Origin: Podocnemis expansa
Lineage: Eukaryota > Chordata > Testudines > Podocnemididae
Direction of reading: 5' to 3'
Assembly: GCA_007922195.1 (NCBI GenBank)
Contig: ML681992.1
Location: forward strand, 42,656,595-42,720,594
Length of the DNA stretch: 64,000 nucleotides
Shown: one piece after another, positions 10,978-20,975 of the stretch
Layout: each line of letters starts with the position of its first letter
Numbering within the stretch: position 1 is the stretch's first letter
Notes under the pieces: generated by a model
Database searches by the model: none
Seen by the model: only the letters and a program-made list of their open reading frames with translations
What the model was told of the DNA's origin: nothing
Translations under genes and position numbers: made by a program

Positions 10978-11800
10978 TAATTTTGTCATAATTAGGAAAC
11001 TTAAACTTCCAGGATAAAGACAGAAACAAATACCACTAATAATGGTAGGGAACAGGTATTCCTGAATATTATAGATGTTAGATTTCTTTTCACAACCAGT
11101 AACTGAACCAACAAGAGACAGTGCAATTTTATACTTGGTTTCAGAAAGTAGTGAAAACATTAAAAAAAAAAAAAAGGCCCATTGTAGCAGGAAATAACAC
11201 TAGTGTGACTGAGCATGAGTGGATTCCATTTTAACTATTTAGTAGTTAATCAAAAGCAAGTGCGCAAATGATTTTATTTCAAAAGAGTAGACTTTAATAA
11301 ATTAAGGGAATTAGTTGAAGTCAGTTGGAATGAAATGCTCAAGGATTAAAACGTAAAGGAGACTTCGAAGGTCTTCAGATCAAGAGTTCAATAACTCTCT
11401 TCAAACTGTATCTCAAAAAAAGGGGGGGGAGGGACTTAGAGAGGCTCCAGACTCAGCTCGATGAACAACCACCTCAAAATGGTTATTAGGAACAAGCAGA
11501 GCCAATAGAGAGTGGGAAAAGGTGTTAATTAACTAAGGAAGCTACAAGCGGAAGATAGAAAATGTATGAATTAAGTGAGAATTGCTAAAAGTTAAGCAGA
11601 ATTAGATCTTGTGAAGGAAATTAAAATATAAATATCTTTTTAATTTGTTATATAAACAAAACAGAATAACAAAGTATGTTGTTGGGCTCCTACTCAAGGA
11701 AGATTGGAAGGAGATTAACGATAATCTAGGTATGGCCCAAAAGCTATATGAATACTTTGCCTCATTTTTCAATAAGGATGATAATATAGAACAGTGACCT
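10978..11800 (+). mobile_element. Decayed CR1 fragment abutting the previous copy
   Basis: The sequence resumes CR1-like text at the endonuclease GDFN region ('cataattaggaaacttaaacttccagg') and runs through 'ggtattcctgaatattatagatg', 'ctgaaccaacaagagacagtgc', 'actttaataaattaagggaattagtt', 'atgaacaaccacctcaaaatggttattagg' and 'ggtatggcccaaaagctatatgaatactttgcctca'. It stops before the reverse transcriptase. There are many indels and stops, plus a poly-A run at 11161-11174. It begins exactly where the neighbouring CR1 tail ends, which suggests that copy inserted into this older one. Confidence 0.8.
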
Positions 11801-12178
11801 TAGTAGTTCTAGAGTCAAATTAGTGATCAGTGTTATCCAAAAGACCCAGAAAATAAAAATCAGATCAAGTAAATGAAAATATTTCCTTTTACTAATTTTT
11901 AAATGTTACATTTTGATGTTGACACTTTTGAAAATATTTTTAATGTTTTAAAACTGTAAATTAATCTCAGAACAGAAAGGTATTTCCAACTACACAACAA
12001 AGCTTTTTTTTTTATTTTGAAAATGTCAAAATGTGATTTTTAACAATTAAGAAAGAGGAGGGGAGAATTGTTATGGTTTGGATTTTGATGACTCAATATC
12101 CTGCAACAAATAGTTTAATTGGAAAATTCCTGACCAGCTGTAATACACTTGAAAATCAATTTAAAGGGGAAAAAAATG
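11801..12178. other. AT-rich degenerate DNA
   Basis: Runs of TTTTGAAAATATTTT and AAAATGTC-like words occur, similar in flavour to 6095-6300, 27640-28060 and 29180-29500. This may be one decayed AT-rich repeat family. No coding. Confidence 0.45.
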
Positions 12179-12478
12179 GAGTCCTGCAGCACTTTTAAAG
12201 ACTAATGATTTTACTTATCATATGAACTTTCAAGAATGAATGCCACTCCATTAGACAATAGAAATGGAAAACTTACGGTATGGGATGGAAAAAATAAATG
12301 AAGTGAAGGATGACTCATGAGATCAGATTACTTCAGCTAATCAAACAAGTTGTTTTGATTCAACCAGTGTTGAACAGTAGATAAAGTATTCCCTCCCATA
12401 CTGTAATTTTTCTATTTCTAGCATCTGATGAAATGGATTCACCCACAAAAGCTCACTCAATAAAATTTTGTTGGGTGG
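12179..12478. mobile_element. Two Penelope-type tails in inverted orientation
   Basis: The first half (about 12179-12375) reads as the tail on the minus strand: 'cctgcagcacttttaaagactaatgat' then 'gaactttcaag', then sequence parallel to 33290-33420. The second half (about 12376-12478) reads on the plus strand: GCATCTGATGAAATGG, then CACCCACAAAAGCTCAC, then AATAAAATTTTGTT. Penelope-like elements are known to carry terminal repeats in tandem or inverted arrangement. Both halves are decayed. Confidence 0.6.
12421..12458 (+). ncRNA. Degenerate hammerhead-like motif
   Basis: GCAT and a perfect first core box CTGATGA (12425-12431) are kept, but the second core box reads CAAAA instead of GAAA and the 3' arm is ACTC instead of ATGC. 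It would not be expected to fold or cleave as it stands. It is useful mainly as a family member showing U at the variable core position. Confidence 0.4.
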
Positions 12479-13000
12479 TGGCAGGTCAGGGAAGGTGGCC
12501 AGCTCCTCAGTGAGGGGTAGCTCTTCCAGGTTGCAGGAAAGGTGTGGAGGCACAGGGTCATCAGCAGCAAGGGGTAGTTCTTCAAGATCACACAAGGTAG
12601 TTTGGGGTTCAGACTCTCCACACAGCATCAACTCCAGCCCCCTCATCAATCTCCCACCAGCTGGTTTCTCCTGCTGGTGCAGGATGACCCAGATAGGGGG
12701 CCCCAGTCGGTGGCCCTGGCCAGACTGACAGGCCCAGGTCTGGAGGCCAGAGCCCAGCTCCTCCCCCAGGCAGTGCAGGGTCAGGAGCAAGCAGAGCTGC
12801 AACCTTCCCCTCCACCACTCTGGCCTGAACTGAGCTGCCTGCCTCTCCTTTTATACTTCCTGTCCCGCCCCTCCACTTCCAGGCTGACTGACAGTCCCCT
12901 GCCCAGGCAGGACAGAAAGTATAAAAGGCCCCCCGACCATCTTGCAGTTTTTTCTGTGGTCTTTTCTGTTCTCTCACTGGGGGTGGGGGGGCATGTCTCC
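12479..13000. other. GC-rich block of unknown origin with divergent TATA motifs
   Basis: A sharply bounded GC-rich segment starts right after the Penelope-type tail. The minus-strand frame 12341-12802 encodes a proline/leucine-rich stretch with two LEELPL repeats that resembles nothing I can name. It could be an LTR or another transposon end, since turtle genomes hold GC-rich repeats with TATA boxes, but I cannot place it. No defensible gene. Confidence 0.45.
12847..12928. promoter_or_regulatory. Inverted repeat with two outward-facing TATAAAAG boxes
   Basis: CCTTTTATACTTCCTGTCC (12847-12865) and GGACAGAAAGTATAAAAGG (12910-12928) are inverted copies differing at one base. TATAAAAG therefore sits at 12920-12927 on the plus strand and at 12848-12855 on the minus strand, pointing away from each other across a GC-rich 44-bp spacer. 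This is the geometry of a bidirectional promoter, but promoter function is inference only. Confidence 0.4.
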
Positions 13001-14404
13001 TTGTTACATCCAAGTTTTAAGAAGATTAGGCAACAAGGTGCATAGAAGTTTGGCACCACAACTTTCAATGTCCACTGCACTGGTGAATGGCACCTCAAAA
13101 GACTTACTCAGCACCACTCAGGAAGTCTGTAGCAGATTGTACTCAGATGTTCTAAGTCCTAGTGTTTTAACTTCGAGACCATTGCCTTCTAAGCCCTGAG
13201 TGAACATGAGCAATGAAAGTAGTTTTAAGAAGTTTTGTATAGAAAGAGCTCAGATACTAAGGTGATGAAGGGACATTAAAAAACCCTATTATAGACAGGT
13301 ACAGTGAGCAAGAATTCTCTGCAGATTTTACTTAGGTTTTTTTCTTTGTTTTTGATGTTTTTCAGCATACATTAACCATCATACCGCCAAATTTCCTAAC
13401 AAAAACAGACAATGTTGGGTTGGAGCGGAAAGCCAAAATATAATGATTTCTGATGAAAAATTTGACATAGCTAATTTCAGAGATTCAAGAGGCTTTTATG
13501 CATTTCATTTAACCTTAACCTTGTTTCACCTGATTTGCCATATTACCCATATGCTGTTTTAATTTATTCTGTGCTGTATTGAGTACTCATGCATGAATAT
13601 GTAGCTGTAAATAATTATCTTCTATCTTCACTGGGACTTAAAACAGTTGCATTGCAGTTTCAAAGACATACTAGGCACTTCTAAAAGTTGCCTTAAAGAA
13701 ATACCTTTAACTCCTCTACTGCTCTTTGTATTTCATGTTTAATAATAGTTTATTTTATGAGTTGTGAGCATATTGTGACTAGTACAGACAGATCTACTTC
13801 CCTATTTTAAGTGAAATACAATCACTTCCTTTAATCAGAAGATTCCAACTTCATCTAAGTTCACATGCCCAGCCCATCCAAAGAATTATAATTATGGTCC
13901 ATTAGTCCTGATTGTTCTTCTGAGTCTTCTTGACACACTGTGTAGTTGTGGTACCAGACAGAGTACGTAAAACTCATGAAGTAAGAGCAACCCAAAAGCA
14001 CAAAAATATCTAGGCTCCTAATGTTCATTGAAATCTGTGGAAATTCAGAGTTTAAATTTCTATGAGGATCTGTCTCAAAATGACAAAGTTTTACAAGGAT
14101 TTTATCCTTGAGTTCCTAGTGAAATAGGATTGCTTCTTATGTATATGTGGGTAGCAAAATGTGGTAATTACTAAATGAAAATATTGGAACTTTGAGATAT
14201 GACCCAAGCACCTACTATATGTGTATATATGAGATCAAAATTTTCAGAAGTGTCTAATGATTTTTCAGAGGCCTGAAGATTTGGGTGCCCAATTTGAGAC
14301 ACTTTCAAGAAGTCTACTGGTCAGAAAATATTCAGTACCCACTCTCCAATACCAGCCTCCTTCATAAGCGCCTCAAGCTGGCTAATCAAAATTGAGGGTT
14401 GTTA
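13001..14404. other. No recognisable feature
   Basis: Non-coding AT-rich DNA. Words such as 'ttttcagaagtgtctaatgattttt' and 'gggtgcccaatttgagacac' near 14238-14310 resemble a widespread decayed sauropsid repeat, but limits cannot be drawn. Confidence 0.5.
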
Positions 14405-14437
14405 AAAAAAACAAACAAACAAACAAACAAAAAAACA
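14405..14437. repeat. (AAAC)n microsatellite
   Basis: An A-rich run is followed by about five AAAC units. Confidence 0.9.
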
Positions 14438-14803
14438 AATGGACATCTGTAACAGACAGGGTCATGTGACATTCATATGTAAACCCTAAACTATCTTCTA
14501 ACTTTAATCTGAATTAAAAAAAATAAATAATATTGCTGACTTGATATTTTCTGTTAAGCACCTGTTCTTGTTAGGCATGCATATAGAGCATTAGGGTGGT
14601 CTTAGTTATATAGCGTACATTTGTCCTTAATATACTGATATCCCCAATTCTGGCATCAATGAAGCTACTCATTTAAGTTTATGTTTAATTTTAAGCATTT
14701 CAGTAGTTTCATTGATTTAAATGGGACTACTCAGCTGCTTGAAGTTAGACATTCAGTAGATGGTTAGTAGGATTTGGGACCTATAAGTACGGAGGAAATT
14801 TGC

Positions 14804-14837
14804 TAATCTATATCTAATCTATATCTATATCTATATA
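14804..14837. repeat. CTATAT-type short tandem repeat
   Basis: Imperfect 'ctatat' and 'ctaatctatat' units directly precede the 14832-15158 inverted repeat. Confidence 0.75.
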
Positions 14838-15158
14838 AAATATGAGTTTTCCAGGTGAGACAACCTAAAGGATATGCACTAAAAGGAAAGGGAAAAAAAG
14901 GTACTTCACATTGGTAGGACTTATTGTACGAGGAATTTTAAAACACTTGAATGCATTCGTTTGCAAAAGGTCCGATGGCCAGTATAACTGTGTTCATGAC
15001 ATTATGCTCTCTGCACTCGCCATCCAAACTTTTGTAAACAAATGCATTTAAGTGTTTTAAAATTCCTCCTACAAGAAGTCCTACCAACATGAGGTACGTT
15101 GTTTTGACCTTTTAGTGTGTTCCCTTGTGATTGTCTCATCTGAAAAACTTTTTATATA
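14832..15158. mobile_element. Long inverted repeat, MITE-like hairpin element
   Basis: The left arm (14832-14980) and right arm (15019-15158) are reverse complements over about 140 bp with scattered differences, separated by a 38-bp spacer. Matching landmarks: GAATTTTAAAACACTTGAATG (left, about 14932-14952) against CATTTAAGTGTTTTAAAATTC (right), and 'ggtaggactta' against 'aagtcctacc'. There is no coding. It may be a foldback transposon or MITE. The flanking short tandem repeat makes a target duplication hard to read. Confidence 0.8.
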
Positions 15159-15724
15159 ACTTTTTTAATAGTAAAAACCTATTTAACTTCAATAACTGTA
15201 AGTTTTCATAGAAGGATAGTAGCAAGGTTCCAAATTTTTTGGGTATACATACAGAATGTATATAGCATCAGGCTATGAAAAAATTGAGAAAAGTGTAAAA
15301 TTTGAAGAAAGAAACTTGTAGTTTAAGTGGGTTTCTTGTTGAATTGTCTAAGATACTTAAAAAGTGGCACTGTGCATATTGTTCGCTGATGTAGATACAG
15401 GACCAAATATTGCCTTCGATTCCACCAAAGAAGTCAGAGAGGGCAGATGATGCATGGGTATAATTCAAAGCAGAATTTGGACCGCTCTTTGCAGGCGGTA
15501 CTAGGATAAAAGCTATACACTGTAATGTGGAAAGGCATATTGAGTAAAGCACAGATCATTATTAATTTACAAAAACAAATAGAACGAGGTCTACAATCAA
15601 TCTTATGCATCTTAAAACTATATTTGAGATCATTTACCATACTGTTTAATTTATCTGATTGCCTTACTCAGGTCATGCTATCTTTCCATCTAGGGCCTGG
15701 TACAAGGCAATGGTAGTCTCAGGT
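15159..15724. other. No recognisable feature
   Basis: Non-coding. Frames of 61-94 codons on both strands overlap each other and show no family resemblance. Confidence 0.55.
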
Positions 15725-15976
15725 TTGGTTGGCACTGCCAGGAAAATTCTGGCAGCAGTCAACAGGAGTTATGCAAGCTATTCAGAGTAGCTTGTATAAC
15801 TCTCATTGACTTTCTATGTCTACTTTAGCATGGTGTTTTCCCTACACTGCATCATTTGAAGGGGTGGTTTTCTGAAGTAGCTTTCCAGATCAACTTAGTG
15901 TCTTAACTGCCTACTAAATCAATACAGAAAGATTGAGCTGACAGTGGCAACTTTGCTGCCATCAGTGTAGACATGG
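15725..15976. mobile_element. Decayed MITE with 'gtgtagacatggcc' end
   Basis: The right end reads GTGTAGACATGGCC, a variant of the GGCTATGTC terminal repeat. The interior 'ttctggcagcagtcaac...gttatgcaag...ctgacagtggcaactttgct' is shared with 55910-56166. Left terminus not clear. Confidence 0.5.
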
Positions 15977-18535
15977 CCTCAGTGTTTGTTTATGTGGAAG
16001 TAAGCTCAGGCTCTGAACTAAGAAAAACAATTTTCTTCCATTTGTGGAAATGAGGTCTCCTTTACAGAAGGCTGCTATGATCAGTGTTTCACATATATTT
16101 TTAGTATTGTATGAGTTAAGTAGTATATCATGGGTAGTGGTCGTCATTGTTACAAGCAGGTTTCCTAGCAGTCATATCAATCTGCTTCCAGACCCAGATC
16201 AAGGCCCTGGGAGCCAGGGACTGTCTTGTGGGTCCCCTACAGCACAGGGGCACCCAGACCATGGGTGAAGCTGCCCAGCAAAGCTGGCGCTGGGGGGTGG
16301 TTGAGGTGGGAGGGGCAGGGTCCAGGACCTGGTCAGCTGCCGAGGAGGGCTATGGTGCACCTGCCCCACTCTTGTGGAGCAGGGCTGGCAGAGGTATGGT
16401 GCCTGGCCCAGGGCTGAATTTTGGTAGGGCTATGGGTTCTTTAGGCTGGTGCCTGGGCTTGCAAACCTTAAAGCCCTTGCCTTAGTCCAGCCCTCTTTGC
16501 TCCCATTTTGCTATTTCAATATATTTCCAAGGGTGTGTATATTAAAGTTAGTCCAGTCAAAAACCTCTTTATTAAAAAGACTATTTTTACAGTTTCAGGT
16601 TTCTTAATCCAACTTGTCCCCCTAAAGAATCTTGACCAGTAAATATCCAGATCTTCACTGATGATACTTGTCCTCTTGAACTTACCTAGAACATTGAAAA
16701 AGATGATCTGGTGACACAATCTCCAAGTGCTTCTGGAACAAGGTCTTTCCCTTTGACTTCATGACTTGTCTATAAAAGATCTAGAGCACCTCAAAGTGGA
16801 CTTTTCCTTGAAATTGCTTCCCTTTGCTGGTTCTGTAGTTTAGGGAATGGGATGCATTGGCAATTAATAAAAGGCTTAGTGTTCTGTCAGCATGAACTGT
16901 CACAACTGCTTCATGTGCTCATCAGGCAGAACACTGGCTTGAGAGGCCTAGTGGATGAGGGGGAAAAAAACCCAAAAAGCTCTAGTTCTGTTTAATGTAC
17001 TGTACTAAATGGTATGATGCTTTCATAATCAAAGGAGGCCTGGGGCCATCTGAGTGGTGGGTGTGTGTGTAGAACATATTGCTTCTGGAGTACTCTTGCC
17101 AGCACACCTAACTGTGCACATTAGGGGGCTTGAGGGTGGAGAAAGGATAGATCAGACTGTACCCTTTGCTCCAGTTCAAATCAAAAGTCAATTAAAAATA
17201 TAGGTAAATATAGAAGTTAATGAGAGTTTTGTCATCGATTTTAATAGAGCCAGAGATTGCGTCCACCTGATCATTGTGTTCACTCTCTTCCTGCAGCGTT
17301 TCCTCATTCAACTCCTAAACTGAACCCTGAATAGAGACCACCTTCAGCTACAAGGGCAAGGGAGGTGTTGGGGAGGGGAAAGCCATCTCATTCCTACAGT
17401 AAAACTAATGTGACTGTGGCTCAGATTGCAGGGGAGAACACATTGTACTGTGTAGTCATTACCTTTCTTTATTGATACCAATTGCATTACATCTGCAAGC
17501 ACTCAGGCTTCACTGGCTCAGGGAATGAAAGCCCTAAGCACTTCTCCTGCACAGTAAAACACCATGCTGGCATGATCATTTTACAGAAGGGGAAGTATAT
17601 ATGTGCCAAGAGAGGTCAAGGGACTAGTTGTAGTTTCAAAATTCTCAAATCTCAATGCTTACTAAATAATCTTCTCTGAAAGAAACTCAGTTCTTCAGCC
17701 TTCTTGAACAGCTGCTGACACTTGCACTGAATTATATCACCAAAATTTGAGCCATTCACTGTTTCCTGCACCAGAGCAGATCCTACAAAATTCATTTTGT
17801 GTCATATGATAATTGAGATAAAGATTGTTCCTCCAGAGTTTAAAGATTTCTTTTTTTACAGGAGGTTGGTTATTGAGACTCTTGAAAAAATATATTCCTA
17901 ATTATTTATTTGATCTTACGATGCTTAATTTGTATTTCTGCATAGTGATATGATTTGTAGTTACATCAACCATTTATTCAATTAATAGTTTCATTTCTTC
18001 ATCTTCTCTTTAAGTTGCTGCCAAGTATCTGAGATGTCAGATTTTTCTGGCTAAAGAGTAAGTAAAAGAATTTCAAGAAGAACAAAAACTTTAAAGTGAA
18101 TGCTGATATGTATATAAGCTCATAGAGACCAATAGATCATGAATTCATCATCTTGATATGGTAATCATCCAACTTTACATTTACTACCATAGCTTATTTA
18201 CATGTAAAACTTTCTACCAAGCTGCATTACACAAGAGTCTGTTTCACAAAATTTTGGATAGTTCTTCGATGACACTACATTTGCTCTTCACTGGTTCACA
18301 TACAATGTGTTATAGCAAATTCAAACTACCTAAACAGTTGTCCCTATGCATCAGGCTGTAGCACCTTATAATTTCAGTTTGTCAACTAGGGTAGAATTCA
18401 GTTACTTCTTCTCTAAAACCACAGGAATTTAACCCTGAGATTAAAGAAGAATCTCTATTCACTAGAGGTAGTGTAAAATCCAGGTCACACAGTTGAGCTG
18501 TTCTGATTAGGGATAGCCCTACCCCTTGCATTTAG
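15977..18535. other. Non-coding DNA with one GC-rich patch
   Basis: A GC-rich, GGGG/CCTGG-rich patch lies at about 16185-16490 inside otherwise AT-rich DNA. Its open frames (63-112 codons, glycine/tryptophan-rich) look like composition artefacts. The remainder holds nothing I recognise. Confidence 0.5.
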
Positions 18536-18715
18536 TTTCATTCCTTTCTGTAAGTTCACCCATCTTCGAAGCATCTGAGGAAGTGGGATCTTCTCCCACG
18601 ATAGCTCATGCAAAAAATAAATCTGTTAGTCTTAAAGTGCCATACAACTCCTTGTTGTTTTTTTACTGGACTAGACTAACACAGCTATCCCTTTTGAAAC
18701 CTACAGATTAACACA
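18536..18715 (+). mobile_element. Penelope-type tail repeat, sense, well preserved
   Basis: It runs from 'ttcattcctttctgtaagttcacccatcttc' through the hammerhead-like block and AATAAATCTGTTAGTCTTAAAG to the terminal 'actggactagactaacacagctatcccttttgaaacc'. It is the most complete solo tail in the window and matches those at 3380-3520 (plus) and 33165-33430 (minus). There is no coding. Confidence 0.75.
18571..18611 (+). ncRNA. Hammerhead-ribozyme-like motif, one core base changed
   Basis: GCAT (18571-18574), CTGAGGA (18575-18581), a strong GTGGG/CCCAC stem, then GATA (18600-18603) where the core calls for GAAA, GCTC and ATGC (18608-18611). The GAAA to GATA change hits a conserved core adenine and should inactivate this copy if the motif is a hammerhead. 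The helices remain perfect. Confidence 0.5.
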
Positions 18716-18868
18716 TCAAACTATAATACTGTATTCTAGTGTTTGTCTGACAAATCGTGACATCCAGTTTTTTATGACAAACTGAAGCATACTTACTTTA
18801 TTTAATTTAAGGGGAAATACAAAGACAGAGAAATTAGGCAGTTCATTATGGTGTAATAATATGGATAT

Positions 18869-18954
18869 GGGCCAGATCCTCAACTGGTATCAGTCACTGC
18901 ACCCCACTGACTTCAGTGAAGAGCTGCCAATTGATAGCAGCTGAGGATGTTGCC
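18869..18954. mobile_element. Small palindromic MITE (GGGCCAGATCCTC family)
   Basis: It begins GGGCCAGATCCTCAACTGGT and ends 'agcagctgaggatgttgcc', decayed inverted ends around a 'ccactgacttcagtgaa' centre. This 80-90-bp palindromic type is common in turtles and other sauropsids. Confidence 0.7.
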
Positions 18955-19284
18955 TTAACATATGGAGAGAGGCACCTTCACATCTTGATGCATGCATATA
19001 ACTTTAGAGCTGTGAGAATAGTATGAAAATGTTTTTCCAAATGTTTCAGTGACTGACTGAGGTGACCAGTTTTACAGCAGAAATAATGAATACAACTGGT
19101 TGACATATTTCCAGTTAAGCAGTTTTCCATCTGAAAATGTTGGATTCAACAAAGTGGAAATGTATTGCAGGAACATATCAGTTATGTCTAAATTTTCAAC
19201 AGGAAATTATTGAAATGCTTTGTTTTAATAAAATCAGATCATTTTATTTTGGCTTTATCATTCGCATAGAATAATAGACACATA
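18955..19284. other. AT-rich DNA, nothing recognised
   Basis: Only AAAATG/TTTCA-type low-complexity words; no gene or repeat boundary. Confidence 0.5.
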
Positions 19285-19628
19285 GGCTATGGCTATACTG
19301 GCAAGTTCCAGTTAAGGAGACTTAATTTGAACTAACTTTTTACCTGTCTACATCAGGTTTTCATTAGTTCAAACTAAGGAATTCCTTAGTCTGAACTAAA
19401 GAATGCTTAGTTTGAACTAGTTACTACCTCCACTTAGTTTGAACTGAGTACAGTGGAGACCAGGACTAACCCTTAGTTCAAACTTAATAAGTTCAAACTA
19501 AGGACAGTTAGTTCAAACTAACAAAGTGGACTAGTTTGACTAGTCCATGTTGTTAATTTGAACTAGTAAGTTTGAGAGTAGTTCAAACTAACAAGTTTGA
19601 AATAACTTTCTGAAGTATAGACGTACCC
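19285..19628. mobile_element. Palindromic MITE, TTAGTTTGAACTAA subtype
   Basis: It starts GGCTATGGCTATACTGG and ends GTATAGACGTACCC, imperfect inverted termini. The inside consists of repeated TTAGTTTGAACTA and AGTTCAAACTAA units in both orientations. Same family as 1703-2086 and 33940-34348. No clear target duplication. Confidence 0.8.
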
Positions 19629-20100
19629 AGTGACTCTAAGGTCAGAAGGGACTAGTATGCTCATTTAGACTGACCACCTGCACAATGCAGGTCACAAAAT
19701 CTCAGCCACCCACTCCTGTAATAAGCCTCTAACCTATAACTGAGTTATTAAAGTCCTCAAATCATGACTTTAAGATACAGAGAATTCACCAGCAGGTGAG
19801 CCAAGTCCCACATTACATAGAAAGGTAAGAAACCCCTAGAGCTCTAGCCAATTTGCCTTGGGAGGAAATTCCTTCCTGACCCCAAATATGGTGATCAGTT
19901 AAATCCTGAGCATGTGGGCAAGTCTGACCAGACAGTTACTCAAGAACAAATTGGCTGTAATAACTCATAACCCATCCCAACTACCCTCCCTTTTTAGGTC
20001 ACTGACATATCCACCACCAGTAGTCAAAGATCAATGATCAGTCAATTTCCAAAGTAAGCTGTCCCATCATACCATCTCCTCCATATTTAGGCTTCTAAAC
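19629..20100 (-). mobile_element. CR1 LINE 3' UTR fragment, antisense
   Basis: The reverse complement matches the 3' UTR of the copy ending at 10977: 'ctctaaggtcagaagggac', 'cacaatgcaggtcacaaaatctc', 'ttattaaagtcctcaaatcatgac', 'ttgccttgggaggaaattccttcc'. It contains no coding sequence, only the last 470 bp or so. Confidence 0.85.
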
Positions 20101-20213
20101 AGCAATGTAGGCTTTTCAAACCAGTAAACTACTTGTAAATTCTGTTGATGTCAGTAAAAGCTGGAGTTATTAGGTACTTCTGAAAATCCAACAGTCTCTA
20201 TTTAAGGATGAAA

Positions 20214-20380
20214 GAACACGAGAATGACAATACCGGTTCAGACCAATGGGCCATATAGCCCAGTGTCCTGTCTTCCAACAGTTCCCAATGTTACAAGCTT
20301 TAAAGGGAATGAAGACAACAAGGTGGTCATTAAATGATCCATCCCTCTCATCCAGTCCCAGTGTCTGACTTTCAGCTGCT
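20214..20380 (+). repeat. 'GGTTCAGACCAATGGGCCAT' interspersed repeat fragment
   Basis: Motifs 'accggttcagaccaatgggccatatagcccagtgtcctgtctt' and 'gggaatgaagacaacaaggtggtcattaaatgatccatcc' belong to a repeat widespread in sauropsid genomes that I recognise but cannot classify firmly (possibly the end of a CR1-related LINE). Confidence 0.6.
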
Positions 20381-20399
20381 AAAATATAGAGTTAGGAAG

Positions 20400-20730
20400 G
20401 AGCTGGGCATATTGACTATGGAAGACTATGAACTACCAATGTGATGTGTCTGTGGAAAAAATAAAAAAAACCTAATGTGGTCCTAGAGTGCATCAGGTGA
20501 AGTATGTCCAATAGAGTTAGCATGGTATTAGCACTGTTATGCATGTCATTGTTGAAAGCTCATCTAGAGTACTGTATACAGTTTTCCCATGTTTAAGAAA
20601 GATGACTTCAAACTAAAACAGGTGCCTAGAAGGGCTAATAGAATGATCCAAGGAATGGAAAACCTACTTTATGAAAGGAAAATCAAAGAGCCTGGCTTGT
20701 TTAGCCTAATGAAAAGAAGGAGGAGGGGAG
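20400..20730 (+). mobile_element. Old CR1 LINE, 5' part of a split copy
   Basis: This is the ORF2 C-terminal region: 'gactatgaactaccaatgtgatgtg', 'ctagagtgcatcaggtga', 'ctcatctagagtactgtatacag', 'agaatgatccaaggaatggaaaacc', 'cttgtttagcctaatgaaaagaagg'. It breaks off at 20730 in the middle of a conserved block, and the continuation resumes at 27068. Several frameshifts are present. Confidence 0.88.
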
Positions 20731-20975
20731 TTTGAGAGTGAAGGAATCGGTGAAGCCCTGAGAAGGAGGCGAAGGCGATCCCCTAGCTGAAGAGGCAAAG
20801 GAGAGAGAGCCAAGCTTGGGTGAGTGAATTGCTGACTGTGTGTTCATGTCTTTCGCTACAGATGATTTCTGTTAGTTGTCAGTTTCTCTGGGAATTGGAA
20901 CTGTGGTTGTGTGATTGTCTGGGGGCTGTTTGTACCATTGTTCCCTGCTCCACCAGCTTAAATCAGCCTTGTGAA

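Noticed and set aside
12341..12802. 153-codon minus-strand frame with LEELPL repeats as a gene
   Set aside because: No start context, family resemblance or exon structure could be seen. It is noted only as part of the GC-rich block.
15268..15716. Frames on both strands near 15.3-15.7 kb
   Set aside because: Short, mutually overlapping, no motif, and no splice or promoter context.
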